NCBI GenBank assembly: GCA_963978895.1
Contig: OZ022246.1
Coordinates: 4,666,680 to 4,730,679 of the forward strand
DNA: 64,000 nt
Source of the DNA: Erpobdella octoculata
Taxonomy: Eukaryota > Annelida > Clitellata > Hirudinida > Erpobdellidae
Reading direction: 5' to 3'
Shown piece after piece: positions 20,987 to 31,678 of the stretch. Position numbers and translations under genes: made by a program. The notes below the pieces were generated by a model, which was given only the letters and a program-made list of their open reading frames with translations, did no database searches and was not told where the DNA came from. Position 1 is the stretch's first letter, and each line of letters begins with the position of its first letter.

Positions 20987-21700
20987 CTAGCAACTCGCAC
21001 CAACCATTGCCATTTCATTAATGTTGATTTTCTAACCTACAAACGGATTTCTTGAGAGAGAAAGCTGCGTGCTTTTAGATATTTTCTCGATGACGCAATA
21101 AGTCCGTCGACCGTTGTGATTTGTTAACAAAAAAATTTTTTTATAAAGTGTCGTTCGGACGGACTGGACTGGTGGATGTGAAAGTAGGCTGGTTGGGTGG
21201 CCCTAGATGTTTGTTTGTTGTTCGTAGGTGATTGGTCGACGTTTTGATGTGCTGGTTGGCGAGCGTGTGACAACAACCGATCTGATGATTTCAATTTTAT
21301 TAACCGATTTATCTTAGGAATTCAATTTTTTTTTCCTCTCATCTTTGTATTATAACATTCTCCTATTTATGAAAAAAAATTTATTTCTTTAGTTTGACAA
21401 AGTCAGTGTTAAAAGTTGGCTGTGAAAGCTAAAAGTCTGCTAGGCATATCATCATACACAGACTTGTAATGCCATCATCATCATCATCATCTTAGGTGGA
21501 CATCTCGGTTTCTGCTATTTTTGTTTTTTGTTATTTTTTTCTTTTACCTCGTTTCTTTTTCTTTCAATCACTCACTTTTACGTTTCTCTATCTTAACGTT
21601 GTGTTGTTCTACTTGAGATGTGAACTTTCTTTGTGTCTCTCGAAAATCTGATATACGTGTCATTTGTTTTATTATTTAAATAAATTTCCACAAAATATCA
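20987..21700 (+). other. Probable PRL 3' UTR
   Basis: T-rich sequence after the stop codon, with a (CAT) run at 21473-21491. An AATAAA at 21679-21684 is a reasonable polyadenylation signal, giving a 3' UTR of about 0.7 kb. Other signals further on cannot be excluded. Confidence 0.45.
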
Positions 21701-21896
21701 TTTTTCATTTACTTCTAAATGCACACACACACACAATGTCATAATTCGGGTCACAATATTCGTCAGGTTAAAAATAGAAGACTTAGTTTTACTTCATATA
21801 TTATTTCTCATCATCATACAGCTTGCAAAACAAAATTTTTCATTTTTAAGTTCTCATCTTGCTGCCAAATATGCTCATCTATAACAACAACAATAT

Positions 21897-21927
<31 letters not shown>

Positions 21928-23300
21928 CACGTAGATTTATTTAACTTATTTACTTGCTTGAGTAGGTCTGTTGAGGAGTGTTGCATGAGTAGTTCTGAAG
22001 AAGTCTTTCATGATCGATGATGTCATTTGTGTCTTGTCATGTCAAAATGCCTCTGAAACCCCATTAAAGATTTCTTAATAGTGGTCTTCGGGCGAGGATG
22101 GGCCCCAGCCACCCGTGACGCATAATAATTGAGGCTTCTATTTTGTTTATTGGCTGTCCTGATTTGTACAATATGTAGAATATTATGTGTATAATATATA
22201 TATATTCTTTCTCTTCTTCTGTTGATCTGCCACTTGCTATTTGTTTTTCTTTTCTTTATTTAATTTCAATTTTGTATTATTTTTGAAATTCTTATAAATG
22301 AAATTTAAACGGTTGTCGCTAATTGTCAGAATTTAACGTCAACACTTTTACGTTTTGTGCAACGTGACATGACTACTCATCATCACAGCTACAAGGTCGT
22401 CATAATTTTTTATCTTGTTACAATTACTTTTTTTCCTCTCTTTTATGATTCCCATGTCATCCAAAGTGAGTACAAGACAATACCCTGCCTGCCACTTAAT
22501 GGTGCCACCCATTGCGAGAGACTGACATTGGATCTTCAGATTTTTTTTTCACATGTGAACAATTTTATGTTGTTTTATCAATTTTTGCCTTAATCATTAT
22601 CGTCGTCGTCACACGTTTTTATTACGGACACAGTCGACGTAATCATTACGTAGCATTCATTTACGAAGCAGTTTTGATGCTGTGCGTCGTCGTCTCGTCA
22701 CCGAAAAGCTCACCTTGCGATTTTATATTTTTATCGAGTTTTCATTTTCGGTTTGGTGACAGAAAACAATAATTATAAGTACCTAAAATCTCACAAAGTA
22801 GTATTAAAAAAAATTTTGATTAATTGAGATGTGTCATTTTATGATTTATTTCGTCTGTTTTAAATACGTATTGAAATTACGGCTTCCCTTCCTCTGGAGT
22901 TTCGTACTTAGTGATAAATTTTTGTTTTGATTTTCTCCTGAATTGAATAACAGCAGCAGCAACAACAAAACTTACGATTGTTGTAAATTTATTTCCAAAT
23001 TTTTCCTACATGCGACAACATCGAACTGAAATTGTCAACGACGAAAACGAAAAGTCGTTCTGTCTCCTCCTCGAACAACAACAATCTCTACAACACAAAA
23101 GCTTCCTAACAAAACAAAATCAAAAAATATTCTTCTATAAAATTTATGGTAAACTTTCATTTAATACAAAATGTTGCTGATTGTTGGAAAAGATTAATTT
23201 TCGTAAATTAAATTAGTGCTCATGCTTAGTCAAACATAGCTGAATGTGTCTAATGTACATAAGCAGAATTTAGTCGCAAGTAGTTGTGATAAAAAACTAT
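21701..23300. other. Tail-to-tail intergenic region between PRL and CSRNP
   Basis: AT-rich, with an (AT) run at 21900-21926 and short hairpin-poor sequence. It probably contains the far 3' UTR ends of either gene. No coding or RNA gene seen. Confidence 0.45.
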
Positions 23301-23304
23301 TGTA

Positions 23305-24030
23305 TTTATTTATTTACATTTATATAATAACGTAAACAATAAAAATGTTGAGACTAGATGATGGAAGTATTTTCCTACAGCAGAATAATAAAATTTAATA
23401 TTAATAAGTGGTTCGGGATAATTTTAAACAACGATCAAACGGTTTTTCATGTCTCGGACCAATGCAACCTGTATGCCAGTACGGGCAGCATATCTGCTGT
23501 CGTGAAGTGGACCTTACAACGGATACATTAAATCTTTAGAAGAAGAAATAACTGCATCTTTAGAATATGGACCATGTTCAAGCCATCCTGCTTTCTACCT
23601 TCCTAGTATGAAAATCTGTACTATAATAACAAGTGTATAATAATAATTGTACACTTTACTTTCTCAAGCATATTTAACAGGTAAGCACAACAACTTTCAT
23701 CTACAGAGATTTCTACAAACGGAAAGAGTACAGTACAACACTTTCTAATGTTTACTAGCATGCGAGAAAACTGTTGACGATGATGAAAAGAACAACAGAG
23801 AAACGGGCATTATTATTATTTACACACAATTTTATGGGGAAGACACGGCTATAAAATGGTCGAATAAATGTGCTAAGTGAAAATTTGTTTTAAAATTAAT
23901 TTAAAAATGTAAAGATGATAAGTAAGCAGAGTTTTCATAAAAAACAATGTTCTCAACAAAAAAAAAAATAGACGAGTGTTAAATAAATGATTGAACATAA
24001 AAGATACCCCAACAAAAAACAAAAAAAGAC
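23305..24030 (-). other. Probable CSRNP 3' UTR
   Basis: Downstream of the CSRNP stop on the minus strand. Two overlapping AATAAA signals (TTTATT on + at 23305-23310 and 23309-23314) would give a 3' UTR of about 0.7 kb. Position inferred from the signal only. Confidence 0.4.
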
Positions 24031-25293
24031 TTAAGAAGATACTTCTGGGACAGGCAATAACGATGATTGGTCTTCCTCCTTTTTTTCATCACTGGACGAG
24101 GAAGATGATACACTGGAACTAACAATTTCATGATTTATCACCACGCCAGCATCAAGAAGGTGGTCACGTTCATGAGTGTCTGCAGGATATTGCTCTGATA
24201 ACGATGTCATAGTCATGAGGCACCCATTTTTAAGATCCGAATCTGAGCTGACATCTTCTGTAGACGACAGATCACGTGATGGTAATACTTGCGATGAAAT
24301 CAGGAACGACGTTACTGGATTGATCGTTGACCGAGATGAGAAAGTAAATTCTATTCTATTTTCACGAATCGACTCGCTGTCCACCTCATTTTCTGAAAAT
24401 GCTTCATTTAATGTCATTTTACAATGGTTGTTTGCTGCAGAATTGTCTTTATCTTCGCCATTACTAGAAATCGTACCCGTGTGACTTTCTGCGTCTTGGT
24501 TGTTCTCATCCTTGTTTTCCACGATCAGGTCATCTTCTTTGCAAATCAGCTTGTTAATAATATCTTCATCTTTATCACCACTAATACTTCCACTATAATC
24601 TTCATTATCGATTATGATCCTCACATCACAGACACCGTTCTCTGAGAGACCTCCAGTAACGTAACTGTAATTATGTTCCGTGGTAGGAGACGTCGCGCGA
24701 CCAGTGGTGACACTATCGTCACGGAGATCTCGATCGCTGCAAGTGTTGTCGTCTTTGCACGTGGTCTCTTCGTCGGCACCACTTTTATTGTCGGCATCAT
24801 CGTCGACAGTGCCGTCAACACTTGCTTCACTGCTGCTGCTTCCGTCGACATAAAATCCTTCTTCGCTATTTGAGGTAATGGTGACTTCGATCATTTCAGC
24901 AGCATCATCATCACCACTGCTGCCGTCAAAGCAGTCAACGATGGTGATGTCGTTGATGGAGTCATCTGCACAATCATCAGAATAGATCATTTCACCACAT
25001 GGTATTCCATCAATATTAATTTCAATTTCATCATCTCTAATTACATCGACAGGATAAGTTATTTCGACAAATTGATTATCGCTGTTTTCATTCTCGAGGA
25101 TTTTCTTCTTCTCCATCTCAAGTTGCATGAGGGTCCTTACCAGATGGAGTCTAACACGAGTGGGATTGAATTCCACCCTACCATTCTCGTTCTTGCATCC
25201 CTCTAACGTACAGCCACAAGGAAATGACATGCGATCGACTTGGCATTTTATTCCATGCTTGATGCACAGACAGCTTTCTACGTCACAGATCCC
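24031..25293 (-). CDS. CSRNP: CSRNP/AXUD1-type nuclear protein, last coding exon
   Basis: The exon follows a good acceptor (tttcaacag, exon start 25293) and encodes about residues 813-1232. It opens with the rest of the Cys-rich domain: [20 protein letters not shown], then [20 protein letters not shown] and [19 protein letters not shown]. This matches the CSRNP signature almost residue for residue. The remaining 370 residues are very acidic and Ser-rich (for example [26 protein letters not shown]), as expected of the transactivating tail of this family. Stop TAA at 24033-24031. CSRNPs are nuclear DNA-binding proteins that act as transcriptional activators; AXUD1 was named for up-regulation by Axin. 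The single 1263-bp frame on minus contradicts any gene on + here. Confidence 0.95.
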   Translation of the reverse strand, partial: GICDVESCLCIKHGIKCQVDRMSFPCGCTLEGCKNENGRVEFNPTRVRLHLVRTLMQLEMEKKKILENENSDNQFVEITYPVDVIRDDEIEINIDGIPCGEMIYSDDCADDSINDITIVDCFDGSSGDDDAAEMIEVTITSNSEEGFYVDGSSSSEASVDGTVDDDADNKSGADEETTCKDDNTCSDRDLRDDSVTTGRATSPTTEHNYSYVTGGLSENGVCDVRIIIDNEDYSGSISGDKDEDIINKLICKEDDLIVENKDENNQDAESHTGTISSNGEDKDNSAANNHCKMTLNEAFSENEVDSESIRENRIEFTFSSRSTINPVTSFLISSQVLPSRDLSSTEDVSSDSDLKNGCLMTMTSLSEQYPADTHERDHLLDAGVVINHEIVSSSVSSSSSSDEKKEEDQSSLLPVPEVSS

Positions 25294-26591
25294 CTGTTGA
25301 AAGAAAGAATGAAAAAATGAATGAAAGACAGTATAAGGAAACTGATAAATAATTAATCAAAGAAATTAAACAAATTTTCAGAGATGCACATAATTAATTA
25401 TGACAATATCATTATTATAGTTTACAATTAAAATGTTAGTTTTATTAACACACAGTGATGACATTTAATATACATAAAGCAAACTACATTAAATGCACTC
25501 CAGAGCGACCCCCTCAAGACCGGACACTTTTGCTCTTCCCCAGGGGTGTCTGCTCTCCAGGATTGTTACTGTATTCTTCGCTTTATGTATATACAGTCAA
25601 CGCCATACGGTGGTGTAGAGTAGGAAGAGCGGTCCGTCCCGGGCGGAACTTTTTGGTGGGTGGCAAATTTTTAGAATAAAAATAATCATAAGATCAACCA
25701 AACCAAATAACTACTGAGTCTCTCTTACATCCATGAATTATGCAATTGCTTGACATGACAGTTTGGCTAGCTGTTAGCTCAGGGCCATGTTGCACAAGCT
25801 GTGTGTGTTGCTGGTGCAGGGTTATTCTTTTAGTTCGTTAGTGCTATTGCACCGTTGAAAACAATAAATTTCTATAAATAGTTACGTATTTGAAATATTC
25901 GTAATTTCGGAAATCCTAGTTTGTGGTGTAAAAACAATGAAAATTAATTATTTCTTTGCCGTTTCTGATTTTAGTCAATTAGTCAATATGAGTATTTTTA
26001 AATTGATAACTTCTTTTAATTTTTTTTTTAATGGCCGGAAAATTCAAAATTTTTTTATTATATAGTTAGCTTTCTTCACTGTTTGGTTGTTTTAACTTAA
26101 TTCACAATTATCTTCGTTGTTCTACAAGTCACTTTATAAATCGATTTAATCTTTGAATAAACCAGATATGCTTTTATTTCTTTTTCTTTCTTCTCATCTT
26201 TTGTGATTGAATGAAATTAGTCATTCTTTCATTTTATCTTCATTCTGTCCATCTTCGTCGTCTGCATCCTCTTATTATAGAATTCTTTCACAACTATTGT
26301 TGCCTTCAGTCTCTTAATTGTGTTTGCATTTTTAAAAAGTATAAAATAATAATGAACTTATTTTAGCGAAAACTCAAATTCATAAGCAGCTTAATGAAAA
26401 TTTGTTACGTGTTTTGATTTTATACAAAGGTTTACTATTTTATAATAATAATCAGTGTTTAAAGTATAATTTGAACTATTTTATGTAAATCAGAAGATGA
26501 GAATGAGTTATACAAATTTAATGAAATATTGTTTTATACCAATAATTTTTAAATGAGTGCACGTAACAAGACACGTAACAAATTTTCCTTA

Positions 26592-27902
26592 AGCTCAAGA
26601 AACCTAATCTCGACACCAGCTCTTACCGTCCGATCTCTAATCTATCTGTAATTTCTAAACTACTCGAGAAGCTGGTTTTAGCTAAAATCACAAGGCATCT
26701 ACAAGACAATAATCTCTTCCCGACATATCAGTCGGCGTACCGCAAGTTTCATTCAACGGCTACGGCAGTGCTGAGGGTATTCTCTGATGTTCTGGGCGCG
26801 GCCGACAATGGAAAATTAACACTTCTGGTCTTACTGGATCTGTCGGCGGCTTTTGGCACTGTCGATCATCAGATCCTGCTTCAGCGACTCGCATCATCCT
26901 TTGGATTTGACAGGGCTCCACTCGCTTGGCTCCACTCATATCTTACTAAACGTGTATGTCAAGTAAGAGCTCACGGAACCGCTTCATCTACTTCAATACT
27001 AACATGCGGCGTTCCGCTCCGCAGGGATCAGTTCTAGGTCCAACTCTATTCATCATGTACATCGCTGAGTTGGAACAGATTGTCACGAAACACGGGTTGC
27101 AATCACATTTTTACGCTGATGACACACAAATCTACGGCCATTGTGATCCAGAAGGGGTCGCCGAGCTCTCATCGCTTGTCTCTGCGTCAGTCAGTGGATG
27201 CGCTCCAGTCGCCTACAGCTCAACTCAAATAAATCTGAAGTGATCTGGTTCTTAACTCGCCGTCGGAAGAACAAACGCCCAAAGGACTTGATTCGTCTCG
27301 GTATCGACTGGATCTCACCGTCTGATACGGTCCGTAACCTCGGCGCAATCTTCGATTCCGACATGTCAATGGGCGCACATGTCAATCATGTCGCATCATC
27401 TCTTCTTCTAAAATCTCTCTTCACACTAGCAACATCTTTAGTTCTCTAAAAACTCGATTATTGCAATTCTGTTTTGGCAGGACTTCCAAAGTTCCAGACC
27501 CGCCGTCTACAGTCAGTTGTCAAGGCAGCTGCTAGGCTGGTGATGCGAGCTAGAAAACATGGCCGTATCTCCCCCATCCTCCAAGAGCTGCATTGGCTGA
27601 AAGTCGACTGCAGGATAGATTTTAAACTCGCACTTCTGGTCTTTAAGTGCCTCCACGAGTCGGCTCTTCCATATTTACGCTCGGACGTCACGCGCGTGTG
27701 CGACGTTCTGCCTCGAAGAAGACTCAGGTCGTCATCCTCGTCTTCACTCCTCATCCCTGCAGCCCGTCTAAAGACTGCTAGGGACAGAAGCTTTGCGGTT
27801 GCTGGCCCAACGATCTGGAATCGTCTTCCACCAAAGGTCACAACCGCATCTACAATCAAACAGTTCAGAAAGGCACTCAAGACACACCTGTTTGTGGCCT
27901 AG
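26592..27902 (+). pseudogene. 5'-truncated LINE reverse transcriptase (CR1/L2-like), nested in the hAT
   Basis: The segment reads LKKPNLDTSSYRPISNLSVI at the start. Then come LLVLLDLSAAFGTVDHQILL (first catalytic Asp), a disrupted CGVPQGSVLGP near 27005-27040, YADD at 27112-27123, LQLNSNKSEVIWF, KLDYCNSVLAGLPKFQTRRL, ELHWLKVDCRIDFKLALLVF, and the usual tail RSFAVAGPTIWNRLP, ending FRKALKTHLFVA with a stop at 27900-27902. A 5-bp insertion in the PQGS region (27010-27025) and at least two more shifts (about 27190 and 27450) break it. Absence of endonuclease and ORF1 marks 5' truncation, as normal for LINE insertions. It is GC-richer than the surrounding intron. Confidence 0.92.
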
Positions 27903-28146
27903 ATAGAAGTCTGCTGATTTACGCCACATTAAAAATTGTTAAACTGAAATGAAATTTTAAAGAGTTAAGTAATAATAGTTGAAAAAACGTTTTAAGAATC
28001 CACGTTTTTCTCATGCACTAATAAAAATAATTATTTCTATGTAAAACAGATGGATCTTCTGGGAACCATCAATATTATTTTGTTATGTCTTAGCATCAAA
28101 AATGTGAAATCCAAGCTAGAAGTTACTCTGCCAAAATATTATAACA

Positions 28147-28322
28147 ATGTTCCAAATATTCCTCACAATTGCCATAAGCAATGCCAGCTGTGAGAGAAAT
28201 ATATCAAAGTTGAAGTTGATCAAAAATTATTTAAGATCAACAAGGAGTATTTTAGGCTATCAAACCTGGCAATCCTATCTATTGAGCAAGAAGTATGTGA
28301 TGGTATTGACATGGATAATTAG
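28147..28322 (+). pseudogene. hAT transposase C-terminal remnant
   Basis: Reads MFQIFLTIAISNASCERNIS then KLKLIKNYLRST, and after one frameshift near 28258 SNLAILSIEQEVCDGIDMDN and a stop (28320-28322). This is the SVASCERSFSKLKLIKTYLRST...LAILSIE dimerisation signature of ZBED/hAT transposases. It supports the element boundaries called at 25608-28538. Confidence 0.85.
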
Positions 28323-28670
28323 ATAAAATACTTTGTTCTTATAAAAAATAGACAAATAGAATTTTATTTAAAGACAGAAGTTTTATTTTAATTCAATTAA
28401 TTTTGAATAAAATTTTATAATGTAATGTTAACTTTCTAGTTTAAAAATTTCTATAAACTATAGAGTCTTTTGGATTTCATAAAAGTGCGGCAAATTTGCC
28501 TTGCGCCCCGAGTGGCACAAACCCACGCTACACCACTAAACCCATATTTCAGTTCGAATCCAATATTGGAAATAATAAATAATGATAATATTAATGTGTC
28601 AATTCTTGTTAATAAATATAGTCATCTACAACATCACTAAATGACAACAACATCATGAATAACAACAAAC

Positions 28671-29677
28671 CTTGCAGTCACAGCCACAAGTCTCCCTCGA
28701 TGATCGTATTTTGCGACACTCCTCTTTTTCCGAACTGTCGATCTTCTTCAGTCCCGACTGCCTCAGAAGAAGTCTCCTTTGTTTGGTTGGAAGCGGCTGG
28801 AGGAAGAAGTAAGAGTCATCCTCCTCGATATTATCCGCACAGCTGTTTTCCTGATCTGCCTCATTGTCGGGAAAAACCGCAACGACGTCGCCAAAGTTGT
28901 TTTCCGAAATGTTTACAACGGATTTACTTTCGCAAACGTGTACAGCAGTGTAGTCGCTCACATCAACGAAATCTGATTGGTCATCAGAACTTCTTATGTG
29001 GGTGTAAGTCTTTGGATTGAGATCAATATCGGTACTTTCAGAAGTAGTAGTGGTACTTGAACAATTTACATCCATGCTGCTATCATTGTCAGTTTTCATA
29101 CTAGAACAGTTGGATGTGAAATCATCTGAGATTTCTGACTGAATGCTCAAATCGTTGTCGGCACAGGAAGCTGAAACACTTGCAACGGTGCCAAAGTCAC
29201 TGGAGTGTAGAAAAACAATGTCAACCGTTTCCGAAACATTTACGGGCGACGGATCGGTCACTTGATCGAACTGCTGGATGCCAAAGTTGTCCTGCTGGTG
29301 CTCAAAGCACTCTGATGTGTGCTGTTGCTGAGTCAAAACACTGAAGAAATGTTGATCAATATCCGCCTGCTGAACTTGATAAAGGCTCTGAGAGCAGTTT
29401 TGTTGTATAAATTGTTGCGAGTCCTGCTGTGCCACAGAGCTTCTCAACACTCTGAGCTGTTGTTGTGGCGGTAATGCAGAAGAAGAAGAAGATTGGTCCA
29501 AATGCTCTTGGCATTTCACAGGTTGTTGCAAGTGCTGTTGCTGCAACTGTTGTCGGTGTTGGAATTTCAGCTGCAATTGTTTCTGTCTGGTTAATATCTG
29601 CTTGTGCAAGTTTTTTTGCAGTTTCGAATACTCCGATATAGAATATTTCTCCATTCCTATGTGCCTGTTAGCCATTC
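28671..29677 (-). CDS. CSRNP: CSRNP/AXUD1-type nuclear protein, middle coding exon
   Basis: Residues about 477-812, from acceptor ttctattgaag (exon start 29677) to donor gtttgt (28670 downwards). It begins [20 protein letters not shown], matching the family's GMSSRHxxxxxYTLGEFAxEQ stretch. It then has a Gln-rich segment ([12 protein letters not shown], a poly-Ser run, ALPPQQQLR), a long Ser/Asp-rich insert, and the conserved [20 protein letters not shown] with [20 protein letters not shown] before TCGCDCK. The phases (1 in, 0 out) join both neighbours without a break. The gap between the YYFPR block and the YFFLQPLP block is near 290 residues, clearly longer than I recall for vertebrate CSRNPs. 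Confidence 0.94.
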
Positions 29678-30224
29678 CTTCAATAGAAATAAAAACTCTA
29701 ATAAAGACATCAATCAGCTAGCAGTTAGATAAAATTTGTAGAAAAATGTATATAAAATAATAAAGTTTAATATAAAAATAATAAAGTTTAATATACAAAT
29801 AAAAAAGTTTATTGTACAAACAATAATCTATATAGATATATATAAAGTGACTGTTTGTCTTCTATGCAAATTCAAACCGCTGGACCAATTTTAACGAAAT
29901 TTAGCATTGAGGTTGAACTCAAAGAGTAGAAGTACATAGGATATTTTTTAATTCTTTTAAAAATTAAAAAAAACATCAAAGGTTATTGATAAGTGAAGCA
30001 GGAGGGCGAGAAGGAGAAGGCGGGAGAGCAAGCGGCAGCGAGAAAAACCTACAAGAACCCCGGGCAACTTTAATATGCAAATAATAACATTTAATATACA
30101 AGTAATAAAGTTTAATATAAAATTAATAAAGTTTAATATACAAGTAATAAAGTTTAATATACAATTCATGTGGTTCAAAAGAAAAATGAGATGTTAAAAA
30201 ATATATCACATAATTATGGCTTAC
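29678..30224 (-). other. CSRNP intron 1 within the coding region (547 bp)
   Basis: GTAAGC...TTGAAG, phase 1. Nearly all of it is repeat: a 21-22 bp tandem array split by a Helitron-like insertion. Confidence 0.9.
29757..30163. repeat. AATAAAGTTTAATATA minisatellite split by a Helitron-like insertion
   Basis: Units AATAAAGTTTAATATACAAGT occur at 29757-29822 and again at 30068-30163. Between them (about 29823-30067) is a segment that begins TCTATATAGATATATATAAA and contains GACTGTTTGTCTTCTATGCA and a G/A-rich part, ending with CCCCGGGCAAC. This resembles a Helitron layout, and its end matches 1712-1722. The CGCCGGG half of the hairpin is missing. Confidence 0.6.
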
Positions 30225-31678
30225 CTAAAGTAGTTCCACCCTGACTTGGAATGCAAGTAAAACCCTGCTTTCTAGGGAAATAGTAAACAGTCACTCCATC
30301 AAAATTCACTGACTTTCTGCTTATCTTAGCCCTCTTCGCCCTGGGAATTTCCACATTACATTCACTTTCGATTTGACATATATTTTCATGAGGTTGACAC
30401 TGAAGTAGAGCAGTTGACGGTGAAGTTAAAAGGAAAGTTGGTTCTGCCATGATTGATGATTCTTCCCGTGAGACTGGTGGTGATGATAGCTGGGAGATCT
30501 TTTCATGCCCTTGAGAAGAAGTGGGCAACTCCAATGAATCGGTCAGAACTGGATCTTCTGATGAAGGCGTTGTTGATGGTCTGCAGGTTGGTTCGGATGC
30601 CGAAATTGTTGGAAATGTTTTCAGCAGCTGGATGTCTGATGAAGATGATGACTTACATTCACATTTAATTGCATTTTCTTCAGTTTTTATCTCTTTATCA
30701 TCACAACTAATGTCATCATCAGCATTAATAGAGTCAATAAAGCAAACAGCAGTGGTACTGTGAACATCTTTAGAGTTACAACTACAACAACCATCTACAC
30801 TGTCATCCTTCCATGTGTTGCAATCCTCACTAACAATGAAACAGGGATTGATTTGCCCATCACCATTTTTTAGAAAGAATTTGTTAAGAACATCTTTATC
30901 CTGATGACAATCCATATCATCAGACTGTGAAGGAACATTATTAGCTGGCATGGAAATCTTTTTGGGTAAAACTAATGACGATAATGATGACTCATGTACC
31001 TGTAGTACTGGTACCTGTAGTACTGGTACTTCTTTTGGTGACAAGTCGAGGTGATTAGTAATCTTTTTGTTAGAATTTTTCAAATCAAACTCATTACTGC
31101 CATTTAGAATATTTACAGCACTGCCATCAACCAAACATTGCTGAGAGGAATCTGGAACAAGTCCATGAGTGGAATTGGTTATCAAATCATTTTCGGGCGT
31201 ACGGTCAGTAGCTACATTCACATCATTGGTCGAAACATCATCACTGCTCGAATTATAGTCAGACTGACAGCATCGATTAACATAATTTAAGCAGGTTTCA
31301 TCATCCGGGTACATTTCAACTAATGAGTTATTAGAAGAAGATTGAACTTCATTGGATGGAGGGTCATCAACCATGCAGGGAAGTACTTCCTCACCTGGAA
31401 AACTACCATCGCTAACAGCAGTCTCAGTCGGAGAGTTTTGTGCAACATTTGGATCACTGGTTGCTTTGTTCAACTCATTCTTCCTGACATTTTCGGTACC
31501 ATTGTAGGAGTCCACATTCACTTCTACCGTACCACATTTCTTCTCCAAACTGCATAATCCATGCTTTTTCTTCCCAGAATTTTCTATAGCCACTCCATCT
31601 CCATAGCAACTGAGACTGTTGTCAACAAGTTCATCAAATTTTCTTTTAGGCATTCTGATTTTAGAAATCAAAATGGCT
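30225..31678 (-). CDS. CSRNP: CSRNP/AXUD1-type nuclear protein, first coding exon (start 31653)
   Basis: After acceptor tttatgttttacag (exon start 31678), 25 bases of 5' UTR precede ATG at 31653-31651. The product begins [14 protein letters not shown]. An upstream in-frame ATG at 31695 lies before the splice site and is discounted. The first 430 residues are Ser/Asn/Asp-rich without known domains. Near the end are the basic [12 protein letters not shown] (likely nuclear localisation signal) and [20 protein letters not shown], then [10 protein letters not shown], the hallmark CSRNP N-terminal block. Coding is 1429 bp, ending in phase 1 before donor gtaagc. The assembled protein (31653-30225, 29677-28671, 25293-24031) is 3699 bp with stop, 1232 residues, about twice what I recall for vertebrate members. 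Noncoding first exon(s) must lie further upstream, towards TCF. Confidence 0.93.

Larger units (their letters stand above)
25600..28546 (+). mobile_element. Old hAT (ZBED-like) element in CSRNP intron 2, interrupted by a LINE
   Basis: Terminal repeats CGGTGGTGTAG (25608-25618) and CTACACCACTA (28528-28538) are the decayed hAT pair CAGTGGTGTAG/CTACACCACTG. Subterminal sequence resembles the 'gcgccccg...gtggcaaattt' style of hAT ends. Flanks acgccata (25600-25607) and aacccata (28539-28546) match at six of eight positions, a decayed 8-bp target duplication. A transposase C-terminus remains at 28147-28322, on the strand expected for the right end. The catalytic part is missing. Confidence 0.75.
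25294..28670 (-). other. CSRNP intron 2 (3.38 kb) carrying nested transposons
   Basis: Phase-0 intron, GTTTGT...CAACAG, between the CGCDCK and GICDVE halves of the Cys-rich domain. It contains a hAT element (25608-28538) that is itself interrupted by a LINE (26592-27902). Unique sequence is limited to about 300 bp at the left and 130 bp at the right. Confidence 0.9.

Noticed and set aside
24176..24873. Several + strand frames opposite the CSRNP last exon
   Set aside because: The minus frame is 421 codons long with a diagnostic CSRNP domain; the + frames have no domain and reflect codon bias.
28540..28570. Box-B-like AGTTCGAATCC as part of a tRNA
   Set aside because: No matching acceptor or anticodon arm is present on either side.
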